Positions 16,714-25,657 of a DNA stretch of 64,000 nucleotides are shown piece after piece (position 1 is the first letter of the stretch; every line of letters begins with the position of its first letter). The notes beneath the pieces were generated by a model. That model was not told the origin of the DNA. It worked only from the letters and a program-made list of their open reading frames with translations, and searched no databases. The translations under genes and the position numbers were made by a program. Source of the stretch: JALZKA01 sp963721645 (GTDB lineage: Bacteria > Actinomycetota > Thermoleophilia > Solirubrobacterales > 70-9); contig CAVRJK010000002.1 in NCBI GenBank assembly GCA_963721645.1, positions 2,108,001-2,172,000 on the forward strand, read 5' to 3'.

Positions 16714-17394
16714 TCATTTGTCCGCGTGGGCGAAGGTCAACGCCCGCACCTGCGTGGCGCCGTGCGATCTGAGCGCATGCGCGCAGGCCGAAAGCGTTGC
16801 GCCGGTGGTGGCAACGTCGTCGACGAGCCAGAGGTCGCCAGGGGGAATGGCTGACGCGCGTGACTTCGTGCCCTCTGGGAGGGAGCGATCACACACGCGT
16901 GGCGAGAACGTCGCGCTGAGGCATACACGGGGCGGGTCGGAGGTCCGCTCCTCACGGCTTCGCCTCACCTGCCGGGGACCGTCGTCGCGCTCGAGACACC
17001 TGAGAACCCGGGCGTACGGACATTCTCGAGCAACGAGCCGCGCCAGGATCGCGGCATCGTCGAAGCCGCGCGCCCGCTCACGAGCCGGGGCCGGGGGCAC
17101 CGGCACCAGCCATCCCTCTCGCGTCGCGCCCCACGCCCGGACCATCCGCTCCGCAGCGATCTCGGCCAGCGCCAATCGCGACGAGAATTTGAGCCGCCGG
17201 ATGATTTCCTTGGCAATGCCCTCATAGGCAACTGCGCTGACTACCTCGATCCCGCCGCGTAGAGAAGATCGCAAAGGCGTGAGCCGGGAAACCTTCCGCT
17301 CACATGCGGCGCAGAGAGGATCGGCCGGATGACAAGGTGCTGCGCACACCGCACATTGCGGAGGGGCGACGAGGCTGGCGGCGGCACGGAGCAC
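16714..17394 (-). CDS. ComF-family phosphoribosyltransferase-like protein
   Basis: About 226 residues if GTG 17394 is the start. The N-terminus carries a zinc-finger-like Cys set (PPQCAVCAAPCHPADPLCAACE). The C-terminal half is a type I phosphoribosyltransferase domain with WLVPVPPAPARERARGFDDAAILA and the PRPP-binding loop DLWLVDDVATTGATL. ComF proteins take part in DNA uptake in competent bacteria, but many homologues have no proven role. The open frame extends to 17553, overlapping the end of thrC, with no clear ribosome site; the true start is uncertain by up to 50 codons. Confidence 0.85.
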   Translation of the reverse strand: MLRAAASLVAPPQCAVCAAPCHPADPLCAACERKVSRLTPLRSSLRGGIEVVSAVAYEGIAKEIIRRLKFSSRLALAEIAAERMVRAWGATREGWLVPVPPAPARERARGFDDAAILARLVARECPYARVLRCLERDDGPRQVRRSREERTSDPPRVCLSATFSPRVCDRSLPEGTKSRASAIPPGDLWLVDDVATTGATLSACAHALRSHGATQVRALTFAHADK

Positions 17395-17509
17395 GCCTCC
17401 GACCCTGCCACCTCGCGAACTACGAGTTGCGCAGCAAGTGCGCCAACTCGGTGTCAGGCGTCCTGAATGTTCGCCATCACCTGTTCGACGACTTCGTCGG
17501 CCTGGTCGG

Positions 17510-18544
17510 TCAGTCGAACACGGCGCGTTCGACTTCAGCGAAGTCGTTGTCACAGCCGATCACAGCCGGGGCTTTACCGAGCGCCGTGTCGGGGTCCTTG
17601 AGGCCGTGGCCAGTGAGGACGCAGACGACCGACTCGGGCGGGGTCTCCCCTTCGGCGACCGGTAGGCCGTGGGTGAGGATGCCGGCTACCGACGCGGCGG
17701 AGGCCGGCTCGCAGAACACGCCCTCGCGAGAGGCGAGAAGGCGGTACGCGTCGAGGATCTGCTCGTCGGTGACGGCAGCGATTCGCCCACGCGAGGAGGT
17801 GACCGCCGTCATCGCTTCTTCCCAGCGGGCGGGATTGCCGATTCGAATGGCCGACGCCACGGTCTCAGGATTGGCGACTGGCTTGCCGCTGACGAGGGGC
17901 GACGCCCCCTCCGCCTGAAAGCCATAGAGCCTCGGTGCCTCTTCTCGCTCGCCGAAGCCACGCCACCACGCCGTGATGTTGCCCGCGTTTCCCACGGGAA
18001 TCGCCAGCGCCCCCGGCGCCTCTCCGAGGTCCTCGATGACCTCGTAGGCCGCGGTCTTCTGACCCTCGATGCGGTACGGGTTGACGGAATTGACGAGCTC
18101 GATCGGATGCTTCTGCGCAAGCTCGCGCACCAGAGTCAGGGCGTCGTCGAAATTACCGCGGATGGCGATAACCCGAGCCCCGTGCATGAGCGCTTGAGCC
18201 AGCTTGCCGATCGCGATCTTCCCCTCGGGCACGATTACCGCACCCCGCATCCCGGCTCGCGCCGCGTAGGCGGCGGCGCTGGCGGCGGTGTTCCCCGTCG
18301 ACGCGCAGATCACGGCCTCGGCGCCCCTGCCGGCGGCGCGTGAGACGGCGACTGTCATGCCACGGTCCTTGAAGGAGCCGGTCGGGTTGGCGCCTTCGAG
18401 CTTCAGATACACCCGGGCGCCGACGCGCTCGGAAATCACGGGGGCCTCGACCAGCGGCGTCGAGCCCTCGTTCAGGGTCACGATCGGGTCGTCCTCCTCG
18501 AGGGAGAGGTGCTCGCGGTACCGCTCGATCAGTCCGGCTGCCAT
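17510..18544 (-). CDS. thrC: Threonine synthase
   Basis: 344 residues, a PLP-dependent fold type II enzyme that converts O-phosphohomoserine to threonine. The PLP lysine is in NPTGSFKDRGM (about residue 60), the phosphate-binding loop is CASTGNTAASAAAYAARAG, and PVGNAGN follows further on. The length fits the short bacterial class. It lies downstream of hom and lysA on the same strand, forming an aspartate-family amino-acid set; homoserine kinase is not in the window. A TAAGGT box 9 bases before the ATG, and a hairpin between hom and thrC (18640-18664), suggest it also has its own promoter. Confidence 0.96.
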   Translation of the reverse strand: MAAGLIERYREHLSLEEDDPIVTLNEGSTPLVEAPVISERVGARVYLKLEGANPTGSFKDRGMTVAVSRAAGRGAEAVICASTGNTAASAAAYAARAGMRGAVIVPEGKIAIGKLAQALMHGARVIAIRGNFDDALTLVRELAQKHPIELVNSVNPYRIEGQKTAAYEVIEDLGEAPGALAIPVGNAGNITAWWRGFGEREEAPRLYGFQAEGASPLVSGKPVANPETVASAIRIGNPARWEEAMTAVTSSRGRIAAVTDEQILDAYRLLASREGVFCEPASAASVAGILTHGLPVAEGETPPESVVCVLTGHGLKDPDTALGKAPAVIGCDNDFAEVERAVFD

Positions 18545-18639
18545 GCGCCGTTGACCTTACGCGCTCACGGGCTTCGATCGACCAACGAAGCGACCCGGCG
18601 TTCTATCGGGCCAGCCCGCCGGCAGGCCACGGTGCCTGC

Positions 18640-18664
18640 GCCCTGGGTCGAAGAGCCCCAGGGC
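18640..18664 (-). terminator. Hairpin between hom and thrC
   Basis: A perfect 8-bp inverted repeat, GCCCTGGG and CCCAGGGC, with a 9-base loop, lies 12 bases after the hom stop codon. There is no T-run after it on the coding strand, so it could be a weak or factor-assisted terminator, or an RNA-stabilising stem. Confidence 0.4.
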
Positions 18665-18675
18665 ACTCTTGTGGC

Positions 18676-19941
18676 TCAGCCGAACTGCTCCTCGATCACG
18701 CGGATGGCACGTGGCGTTGCGCGCATGAAGTCGAGCTTTCCGAGTTCGTCCAGCGCGCCGTAGAAGGCGTGTTCTGAGGTTTCGTGGAGCACCATGACGA
18801 GGCGGGCCTGCTCGGCGGTGCCGCGCTGGACCATGCTCTTGACCGAGATCCCCGCTTGGCCGAGAACGTCGGCTACGGCGGCGAGAACGCCGGGCCTGTC
18901 AGCCACCTCCAGATGGACGTAGAACGACGAGGCGACATCGGAGACGACGGCCAGTTGGCGACGCGTCTCGTGGACCGGCGCGTCGCCGGAGAGGATCGAG
19001 ACAACGTCGCCGAGCACTGCCGTCGCGGTCGCGACTCCGCCCGCCCCGGGCCCGGACATCGTGATCTCCGTGATCGCCGGCGCCTGGACCATCACCGCGT
19101 TGAACGGGCCCTCGACCGGTGCGAGGGGATGCCCCGGGTAAAGGAAGCAGGGAAAGACACGCACGCTCACGCCGTCCTCGGTCACCTCGGCAACGCCCAG
19201 GAGCTTCAGCGACAGGCCGAGCTCCTTCGCATACGCCATGTCCTCGGGTCTGATCTCTGTAATTCCCTCATAGGAGACGTCGTCGATTGAGACCGGCGTG
19301 TCGAAAGCGAGCCGGGCGAGAATCGCCATCTTCGCCGCGGCGTCGGCCCCGCCCACGTCGTCGGTCGGGTCGGCCTCCGCGTAGCCGAGCTCCTGAGCGC
19401 GGGCAAGCGCGTCGTCGTACGAGGCGCCCGTCCGGGCCATTTCGGTGAGGATGAAGTTCGTGGTTCCGTTCACGATCCCGAAGACCTTGGTCATCTCGGT
19501 TGCGGCAAGGCTCTCTTGGATCACCCGGATCACGGGCACGACTCCTGCGACGGCGGCCTCGAACCGAAGCTGAACCCCGCTGGCCCGCGCGGCGGCAAAG
19601 AGCTCTTCGCCGTGCTGAGCAACCAGCTGCTTGTTGGCGGTGACCACGTGCTTTCCGGCCTCGAGGGCTCGTAACACGTAGTCGCGAGCCGGGTCGGTGC
19701 CGCCGATCAGCTCGACAACGATGTCCGAGCCCTCGAGGATGGCGTCGAAGTCACCCTCGGAGCGGCGCAGTACGCCGGAGATGGTCGGCCGGCTTCCCGC
19801 GACATTCGCGACGGCGTCGGCACGTGACTCGATCAGTTCAGCGAATGCTCCGCCGACCGTGCCCTTTCCCAGCAAACCAATCCGCGCCGACCCCCCCGCT
19901 TCCCGTCCGGCGCCGGCCTGATCCGGGGCAGCGCTAGACAT
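18676..19941 (-). CDS. hom: Homoserine dehydrogenase with C-terminal ACT domain
   Basis: 421 residues. The NAD(P)-binding fold starts with IGLLGKGTVGGAFAELI; the catalytic domain has GIVNGTTNFILTEM, YAEADPTDDVGGADAAAKMAILARLAF and GPGAGGVATATAVLGD. A C-terminal ACT domain (FYVHLEVADRPGVLAAVADVLGQAGISV) probably gives feedback control by threonine. It reduces aspartate semialdehyde to homoserine. ATG 19941 overlaps the lysA stop by 8 bases, so the two are translationally coupled. The longer open frame to 20121 is only overlap with lysA. Confidence 0.96.
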   Translation of the reverse strand: MSSAAPDQAGAGREAGGSARIGLLGKGTVGGAFAELIESRADAVANVAGSRPTISGVLRRSEGDFDAILEGSDIVVELIGGTDPARDYVLRALEAGKHVVTANKQLVAQHGEELFAAARASGVQLRFEAAVAGVVPVIRVIQESLAATEMTKVFGIVNGTTNFILTEMARTGASYDDALARAQELGYAEADPTDDVGGADAAAKMAILARLAFDTPVSIDDVSYEGITEIRPEDMAYAKELGLSLKLLGVAEVTEDGVSVRVFPCFLYPGHPLAPVEGPFNAVMVQAPAITEITMSGPGAGGVATATAVLGDVVSILSGDAPVHETRRQLAVVSDVASSFYVHLEVADRPGVLAAVADVLGQAGISVKSMVQRGTAEQARLVMVLHETSEHAFYGALDELGKLDFMRATPRAIRVIEEQFG

Positions 19942-21232
19942 CGCGCGCCACCAGATCCTCGAGCGTCTCACGGCGAACGACCACGCGTGCATTGCCGTCC
20001 TTGACGAAGACGACGGGCGGGCGCGGCATGCCGTTGTAGTTGTTGGCCATCGCGTGACCGTACGCACCCGTGGCCGGAGTTGCCAGGACGTCACCCACCC
20101 TTGGCGCCGCCATCTCAACATCCCGGACGATGATGTCGCTGGACTCGCAGTGCATCCCGGCGATCGTGACGCGGGTGTCGCGCGCCTCGTCGGCGCGGTC
20201 AGCGACGAGCGCGTCGTAGCGGGCGTCGTAGAGCATCGGGCGCAGGTTGTCCGACATCCCCCCGTTCACAGCAACGTACGTCCGCACGCCTGGGATCTCC
20301 TTCACGGTGCCGACTTCGTAAAGGGTGATTCCGGCGTTCCCCACCAGCGATCGCCCCGGCTCGACCAGGATGCGGGGCGCGGGGTCGAAGACGCGCTGAA
20401 CCCCCTTCACCTTGAGGTCTACGTAGCTCTCGATCGAGGGTGGCTCATCCCCTGGCTCGTAGGCGATGCCCAAACCGCCGCCCACGTTCAAGAGTCGCAA
20501 CTCGTCGCCGGAGAGGGCGGCTTCATCGGCCAGGCGGCCGAGCGCCTCGATCGTCTTGACGTAGGGCTCGAGCTCGAAGATCTGCGAGCCGATATGGGCG
20601 TGGAGTCCGACCAGCTCGAGGTTCGACGAGGCGCGGATGGCCTCGATGCCCTGCGCCGCCAGTCCGTCCTCGAGCCCGAAGCCGAACTTCGAGTCGAGCT
20701 GGCCCGTCTGGATGAAGCTGTGGGTGTTGGCCTTGATTCCCGGCGTGACACGAATCATCACCTGCTGCGGGCGGTCGAGAATCGCGTCGAGTCGCTCGAT
20801 CTCATCGAACGAATCGCAGACGATGTACCCCACGGCCGCCCCTGTCGCCAGGCGTAGATCCGCTTCGGTCTTGTTGTTGCCGTGGAGGTAGATGCGATCG
20901 GGCGCGGTCCCGGCGCTCAGAGCCGAGTGAAGCTCGCCGGCCGATGCCACGTCCACCGAAAGGCCCAGCTCACAGACAAGTCGGAACACGGCTCCGATCG
21001 GCGCTGCCTTGGACGCATAGATCACCTCAAAGTTGTCGGTGCGCGTTGCGAACGCGGCCGAGTACTCCTCGGCACGCGAACGGATGTCGTCTTCGGCATA
21101 GACGTAGGCGGGCGTCCCGAACTCCCGCGCCAGATCAATCGCATCGCACCCGCCGATCTCGAGATGTCCCTGCTCGTTCACCCGCGAACCGCGCGGCAGA
21201 TGAGGTCCGAGGTGTGGTGCTGACTTCGGCAT
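19934..21232 (-). CDS. lysA: Diaminopimelate decarboxylase
   Basis: 432 residues with the alanine-racemase-fold decarboxylase pattern. The PLP lysine is in VIYASKAAPIGAV, then VDVASAGEL, LHGNNKT, GLHAHIGSQIFE, LNVGGGLGIAY, EPGRSLVGNAG and, near the C-terminus, GMHCESSDIIVRD with the active-site Cys-Glu, followed by TGAYGHAMANNYN. It decarboxylates meso-diaminopimelate to lysine. First gene of lysA-hom-thrC; the divergent hydrolase start lies 22-64 bp away, so the promoters are shared or overlapping. Confidence 0.97.
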   Translation of the reverse strand: MPKSAPHLGPHLPRGSRVNEQGHLEIGGCDAIDLAREFGTPAYVYAEDDIRSRAEEYSAAFATRTDNFEVIYASKAAPIGAVFRLVCELGLSVDVASAGELHSALSAGTAPDRIYLHGNNKTEADLRLATGAAVGYIVCDSFDEIERLDAILDRPQQVMIRVTPGIKANTHSFIQTGQLDSKFGFGLEDGLAAQGIEAIRASSNLELVGLHAHIGSQIFELEPYVKTIEALGRLADEAALSGDELRLLNVGGGLGIAYEPGDEPPSIESYVDLKVKGVQRVFDPAPRILVEPGRSLVGNAGITLYEVGTVKEIPGVRTYVAVNGGMSDNLRPMLYDARYDALVADRADEARDTRVTIAGMHCESSDIIVRDVEMAAPRVGDVLATPATGAYGHAMANNYNGMPRPPVVFVKDGNARVVVRRETLEDLVARDV

Positions 21233-21253
21233 GGGCGGTCATTATTCCCGGCG

Positions 21254-21985
21254 ATGCTTCGCCGAAGCCTTCCTTCCCCGAATGCCCCCAGCGTGATGGG
21301 GGCTTATGAGGGCCGCCCTTACTGGCTCTGGCTTCCTGATTCCGATGGGCCCTGGCCTGGAATGGTGATCCTCCACGGCGCCGGCTCACGCAAGGAGAAC
21401 CACGGCGATTTTGCCCGGATGTGCGCCGCCGGCGGATGGGCCGCGATCTCCTACGACCAGCGCGGACACGGAGCGTCGGACGACGAGATGAGTCCGGCGG
21501 CACTCGGCGACGTGGGGAAGATGGCGCGATTCCTGGCTTCGCACAAACACGTCGACTCAGCGCGGATCTGTGTCCGCGGTTCGAGCATGGGAGGATTCTG
21601 GGCGATCCACGCCGCCGCAACTTCCAGCTCGATCGCGGGGGCGATCGCTATCTGCCCTGCCGGCGAAGAACACCTTCGGCGGATGCTCGCGGCGCAAAAC
21701 CTCGACTTTCGCGCCTCCGAGACCTCACGTAACGCGCTCTCGGCCTGGCTCGGCGAGCACGACCTGCGCGAAGCGGCAGAGCTGATGGGCCCGAAGCCGC
21801 TCATCATCCTCCACGCCAAGGGCGACGAGCGGATCCCGAGTGACTTTTCCGAGGAGCTCGCCGCCAAGAAGGCTGCGCCCAAGAAGCTGATCGTCCTCCC
21901 CGGTGGCCATCACCGCTCAATCCAGCACGACCCCGAGATGCAGTCGGTCGCGCTCGCCTGGCTGAGCTCGAGGCTCGGGAGTTAG
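21254..21985 (+). CDS. Alpha/beta hydrolase (dienelactone hydrolase/peptidase-like)
   Basis: 243 residues (229 if the ATG at 21296 is used, which looks like the more natural start, MGAYEGRPYWLWLP). Alpha/beta-hydrolase landmarks are oxyanion-hole motif LHGAGSRKENH, nucleophile elbow RGSSMGGF, acid in HAKGDERIP and histidine in PGGHHRSIQH. The substrate cannot be deduced; serine esterases and small acyl-peptidases look alike at this level. Divergent from lysA and convergent with the next gene, whose stop overlaps by 4 bases. Confidence 0.85.
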   Translation: MLRRSLPSPNAPSVMGAYEGRPYWLWLPDSDGPWPGMVILHGAGSRKENHGDFARMCAAGGWAAISYDQRGHGASDDEMSPAALGDVGKMARFLASHKHVDSARICVRGSSMGGFWAIHAAATSSSIAGAIAICPAGEEHLRRMLAAQNLDFRASETSRNALSAWLGEHDLREAAELMGPKPLIILHAKGDERIPSDFSEELAAKKAAPKKLIVLPGGHHRSIQHDPEMQSVALAWLSSRLGS

Positions 21986-22635
21986 TTGCCGAGGAGCCCG
22001 CCGAGGGCCCCGTTGACCTTGTCGCCGAGATCTCCGGCACCGACGCTCTTGCCGGCGCCGTTGAGTGCTCCTCCCACCGTGTTGTCGAGCCTCTTTGTGA
22101 TCGGGTCGGTCAACTGAGTGAGCGGGAGGTCGAGACCCAGGCCGCCGACTGCGTCATCCAGGCCGCTGACGGTGCTCTGGAGCGCTCCCGGCGTCGCCGG
22201 CTCGCCACCGGGTCCAGGGCCTGGCGGAACCAGAATGTCGGTGGAGCCACCGGAAACCGCGTTGTCGACCGGGCTGCCCGGACCAGCGCCGCCGGCTGCT
22301 TGCTGGAGCGCGCCTGGCGGAAGTGCGTCGAGGATCTCGGTCAGAGCCGCGGAAGTGGGCGTCGCCGGGTCGGCAGCCACTGCGGCCGCCGTTCCGCCTG
22401 CAGCCAACGCTGCGGCCTGCGGGGTGCTCGAGCTGAGCGCCACCGTCGAGTCGGGCGCTGAGGCCGAGCCGAACGGCATCCCCTGGAATCCGACGTAGGC
22501 AGCGACCGAGGCAAAGGCCACGATCGCGGCCGCGACCAAAGCAGCCGTGACGCCCGAACCGGCCGCGAACGCGCGAGCGTTCACGTTCTTGGGGGGGCGC
22601 GTCCGCGCTCGTGGGATGTTGACCGCAGTTTCCAT
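21982..22635 (-). CDS. Small envelope protein of unknown function, Ala/Gly-rich, one membrane helix
   Basis: 217 residues with no recognised family. A basic N-terminus (RARTRPPKNVNARAFA) precedes one membrane helix (about 30-50). The rest is low-complexity and rich in Ala, Gly, Pro and Thr, with patterns such as SGLDDAVGGLGLDLPLTQL and DNTVGGALNGAGKSVGAGDLGDKVNGALGGLLG. It is probably anchored in the membrane with the bulk outside. A 10-bp inverted repeat lies 118 bases upstream of its start. Confidence 0.7.
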   Translation of the reverse strand: METAVNIPRARTRPPKNVNARAFAAGSGVTAALVAAAIVAFASVAAYVGFQGMPFGSASAPDSTVALSSSTPQAAALAAGGTAAAVAADPATPTSAALTEILDALPPGALQQAAGGAGPGSPVDNAVSGGSTDILVPPGPGPGGEPATPGALQSTVSGLDDAVGGLGLDLPLTQLTDPITKRLDNTVGGALNGAGKSVGAGDLGDKVNGALGGLLGN

Positions 22636-22752
22636 ACCGGGCTAGGAAGGCAAAGATCCACCGTTCCTGACTCGATCATCGGCCACCAGATTGGGGGCGT
22701 GAGCAAGTCCACCGGTTCGTAGTACGTCCGGCCACGTTTGAGGTAGACGAAC

Positions 22753-22781
22753 CACCTAGAACCTGGTACCCGTTCTAGGTG
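22753..22781. promoter_or_regulatory. Perfect 10-bp inverted repeat (operator or terminator-like)
   Basis: CACCTAGAAC and GTTCTAGGTG flank a 9-base spacer containing GGTACC. It stands alone between the stop of the M23 peptidase (22804) and the start of the small envelope protein (22635), both on the minus strand. No T-run follows on the minus strand. It could be an operator for the downstream gene or a terminator of the upstream one. Confidence 0.55.
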
Positions 22782-22803
22782 CTGACTATGCCTTTAGCGC
22801 CGG

Positions 22804-23958
22804 CTACAGGTAGCCGAGAGGGTCCGTCGGCACGCCGTTGATGCGGATCTCGAAGTGGAGGTGGTCGCCGAAGCAGTTGCCGGTACAGCCGACGAGGCCG
22901 ATCACATCGCCTTGGGAAACGGAGCCCGAGGTGATGTTCTGGACCGACTGGTGCGCGTAGCAACTCGAAAGGCCGCCGCCGTGGTCGATGCACGTGTAGT
23001 TGCCGTAACCGCCGCTCGAGGCTTCGGTCTGGACCAAGACGATGCTGCCGTCCTTGACGGCGCGGATTGGCGTGCCGGTCGGCACGGCGATGTCGATACC
23101 GGCGTGCAGGCGGCCCCAACGCGGACCGAAAGGAGAGGTGACCGGGCCGTTCACAGGCCAGATGAAACCCCCGCTGGCTCCCTGGACGGGGCCGGCAGGA
23201 AGCGGGTCGGTGCTGGAAGTCGAACTCTGAGCATCTGCGAGGGCCTCTTGGATCTGCTCATTGAGATCCGAGATGTCGCCCTCGAGGTGCTCCTCGCGGA
23301 CCCGCGTTGCCTTCAAGGCCGCCGCCTTGTCGTCTCGAACGATCGCGAGCTGGGCCTCGCGGGCTTCGAGCTGCATGCGGGTGCGCTCCAACTCGGCCTG
23401 CTTGGCCGCGATCTCGTCGCGGGCGACGCGGATCTGCCCGACCAGATCCTCCGTGTCGTCGCGGAGATCGCGAACGCGATTGACGATCCCGGCGTCTTGG
23501 TCCTGGATGCGATCGAGGTAGTCGTAGCGGTTGACGAGGTCGTCGAAGCCGTCGGACTCGAGGATCACGGTCAGCGCGTCGGGTTGGTCGGACTTGTAGA
23601 TCTCGACCAGACGCTTCGAAAGAATGTTGAGGGAGCGATTCAGCCGCTCGCGCAAGGCGTCGAGGCGAGCGGCCTCGATCTCGAGCCGCTTCTGGGTCTG
23701 CGCGAGCTCCTCGGCGACGATGGCTTCGCGATTGCGAAGGGTCGCCACCTGACCGGCCAATTGATTGATCTCGTCCGTGTAGCCGGCGATCTCGGTCGAG
23801 AGCACCTCCCCCTTTTCCTTGACGTTCTCCAGCTCGGCCTCCTTCGTGGAGCGCTGAGACTCGAGGTCTTGGGCAAGGGCAGTTCCACCCGCAAGGGTGA
23901 CGCCGGCCGCTGTCGCGGCAAGCAAAAGACGCAGGGATTTAGAGGCGTTCGCGGGCAC
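22804..23958 (-). CDS. Secreted murein hydrolase: coiled coil plus M23 peptidase domain (EnvC/PcsB type)
   Basis: About 384 residues from GTG 23958. A signal peptide (LRLLLAATAAGVTLAGGTALA) leads into a coiled-coil region of about 220 residues with long Glu/Lys/Gln heptads. A C-terminal LytM/M23 zinc peptidase follows: GPVTSPFGPRWGRLHAGIDIAVPTGTPI provides the first His-Asp pair and FGDHLHFEIRING the second His set. Such proteins cut peptidoglycan cross-links at division sites. Divergent from the cell-wall-binding-repeat gene at 24018, so an envelope theme is likely. The open frame extends to 24012 without a better start. Confidence 0.92.
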   Translation of the reverse strand: MPANASKSLRLLLAATAAGVTLAGGTALAQDLESQRSTKEAELENVKEKGEVLSTEIAGYTDEINQLAGQVATLRNREAIVAEELAQTQKRLEIEAARLDALRERLNRSLNILSKRLVEIYKSDQPDALTVILESDGFDDLVNRYDYLDRIQDQDAGIVNRVRDLRDDTEDLVGQIRVARDEIAAKQAELERTRMQLEAREAQLAIVRDDKAAALKATRVREEHLEGDISDLNEQIQEALADAQSSTSSTDPLPAGPVQGASGGFIWPVNGPVTSPFGPRWGRLHAGIDIAVPTGTPIRAVKDGSIVLVQTEASSGGYGNYTCIDHGGGLSSCYAHQSVQNITSGSVSQGDVIGLVGCTGNCFGDHLHFEIRINGVPTDPLGYL

Positions 23959-24017
23959 GATCCGAAGCCCAAAGTAGCAAGGATCCGGCCAATTGCAAGC
24001 ATTCCTTAACACTAATT

Positions 24018-25427
24018 ATGGACTTTGCAAGCACTCTTGCACCCCGCCTTTTCGGTGCGGGCACTACCTTTCGCCGCGTGCTCAACCGGGTCCGCTACTT
24101 CCTCTCCGACGTGTTCTTTTGGCTGCGCTCCCACCCATGGCGCGGTGCGCTCGCGGTCCTGGGCACGCTCGCCCTGATCGCAGGAGCCGTCTCTGCAGGC
24201 ACGTGGCTTGCGGGAAGCGAGACCAAAATCATCGAGACGGCGCCCGCGCCCGAGATCTTCATAGGCCAGGGCGAGCCTGCCGACGAACCGGCGGAACTTG
24301 GGTTCCCGGCGTTCGCCACCCGCAACACAACGCGGGTCTCGGGAGCAGACTCCGTCGCCAACGCTGCCGGCGTGGCCCTCGCGACCTTCCCGTCCGGCGG
24401 CGTGGTCAAGGGACCGGCGGCCGTGAGTCTCGTCGATTCCGAGGATTGGGCGAGCGGCATCGCCGCCGCGTCGCTCGTAGCCGAACCGGTTGGCGCGCCC
24501 ATTCTCTACACCACCGAAGGCTCGCTCGACGAGTTGACGACCGGGGCGCTCGAAGCCCTCTCGCCTACCGGCGGATCCGCCTCGGGCGGCGCGCAGATTT
24601 TCACCATCGGTGACGCAGGGGAGGCCGACGGTCTGGACACCCGAGCACTTGAGGGCCAGAGCGCGGCCGAGGTCGCGGTCGAGGTGCTCGAGCTACGTGA
24701 AAGGCTCGCCGGCGGCCCGCCCGAGCACCTCCTGATCGCGACCTCGGACGACCCCGAGTTCGCGATGCCGGCCGCGGCGTGGGCCGCTCGCTCCGGCGAC
24801 CCTGTGCTGTTCGCCCAGGCGGACTCGGTCCCTACCCCGACGATCAAGGCGATCGAGCGGCTCAAAGACGTACCGGTCTACATCCTTGGCCCTGAAAGCG
24901 CCATTTCGAAAAGCGCCGAGAAGGAGATCGCAAACGCCACCGCGAGCACGGTCACGCGGGCCGGGGCCGAAGACGACCCCGTCGCCAACGCTGTCGCGTT
25001 CGCGCGGTTCGCCGATGGCGACTTCGGCTGGAACATCAACGACCCGGGCCATGGGTTCGTGATCGCCAACTCGTCGAACCCATCGGACGCCGCGGCGGCC
25101 GCCCCTCTGTCCGGCACCGGTACGTGGGGACCTCTTCTTCTGACCGATGACGCCGACACGCCGCCCGCGCTGGAGGGTTATCTGCTCGACCTCAAGCCGG
25201 GCTACGTGGGCGACCCGACTCGGGCGGTCTACAACCACATCTGGATAATCGGAGACGAGAGCGCCCTCTCAGTGGACGCGCAGGTCGAACTCGATGAGAT
25301 CGCCGAGGTGGCGAAGATAGAGTCCGGCTCGGGGGAGGACCTACTTGAACCGGAGACCGAGCCCGAGGCACCGACCGACCCGGACAGAGATTCAGAGCAA
25401 CCGAAAAAGCAGGACGGAGCGCAATGA
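24018..25427 (+). CDS. Membrane-anchored protein with cell-wall-binding repeat 2-like region
   Basis: 469 residues. One membrane helix (about 43-62, ALAVLGTLALIAGAVSAGTWLAG) follows a short cytoplasmic stretch. The outside part contains TTRVSGADSVANAAGVALATFPSGG, AAASLVAEPVGAPILYTT, PEHLLIATSDD, DPVLFAQADSVP and KDVPVYILGPESAIS, the rhythm of CWB2 (PF04122-type) repeats. These alternate an R(I/V)xGxDxxxTA helix with hydrophobic strands. The C-terminus is acidic and low-complexity (EPETEPEAPTDPDRD). Probably binds wall polymers. Its stop overlaps the next small gene (ATGA). An in-frame GTG at 24078 is an alternative start. Confidence 0.8.
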   Translation: MDFASTLAPRLFGAGTTFRRVLNRVRYFLSDVFFWLRSHPWRGALAVLGTLALIAGAVSAGTWLAGSETKIIETAPAPEIFIGQGEPADEPAELGFPAFATRNTTRVSGADSVANAAGVALATFPSGGVVKGPAAVSLVDSEDWASGIAAASLVAEPVGAPILYTTEGSLDELTTGALEALSPTGGSASGGAQIFTIGDAGEADGLDTRALEGQSAAEVAVEVLELRERLAGGPPEHLLIATSDDPEFAMPAAAWAARSGDPVLFAQADSVPTPTIKAIERLKDVPVYILGPESAISKSAEKEIANATASTVTRAGAEDDPVANAVAFARFADGDFGWNINDPGHGFVIANSSNPSDAAAAAPLSGTGTWGPLLLTDDADTPPALEGYLLDLKPGYVGDPTRAVYNHIWIIGDESALSVDAQVELDEIAEVAKIESGSGEDLLEPETEPEAPTDPDRDSEQPKKQDGAQ

Positions 25428-25657
25428 GCGAAGCAGAGAGACCGGATCGGAAGGGGGGGCGGCCGATCACGATCGACGATATCCGTGCGTTGGCGGGGCC
25501 TGCCACGCCCCACTTCTCGCTTCAGATCCGCAACCGAATCACCAAGCTCATCCAGGGACTTCCCGCCGAAGACCCGGTTCGCGCAGAGGGTGAGCGCCAG
25601 ATCGAGCGCCTCACCGCTCTCTCCGCTCACTCAGGCGAACCGCGCGGGGCGCGGTGA
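25424..25657 (+). CDS. Small conserved-looking hypothetical protein
   Basis: 77 residues, no family recognised. The core GGRPITIDDIRALAGPATPHFSLQIRNRITKLIQGLPAEDPVRAEGERQIERLTALS is helical and soluble. Strong gene evidence comes from context: its ATG overlaps the CWB2 gene stop (ATGA) and its own stop overlaps the GTG start of the following methyltransferase (GTGA). All three are therefore translationally coupled. Confidence 0.75.
   Translation: MSEAERPDRKGGRPITIDDIRALAGPATPHFSLQIRNRITKLIQGLPAEDPVRAEGERQIERLTALSAHSGEPRGAR

Noticed and set aside
22855..24009. 384-codon plus-strand frame
   Set aside because: Antisense to the M23 peptidase gene, whose signal peptide, coiled coil and zinc motifs are clear.
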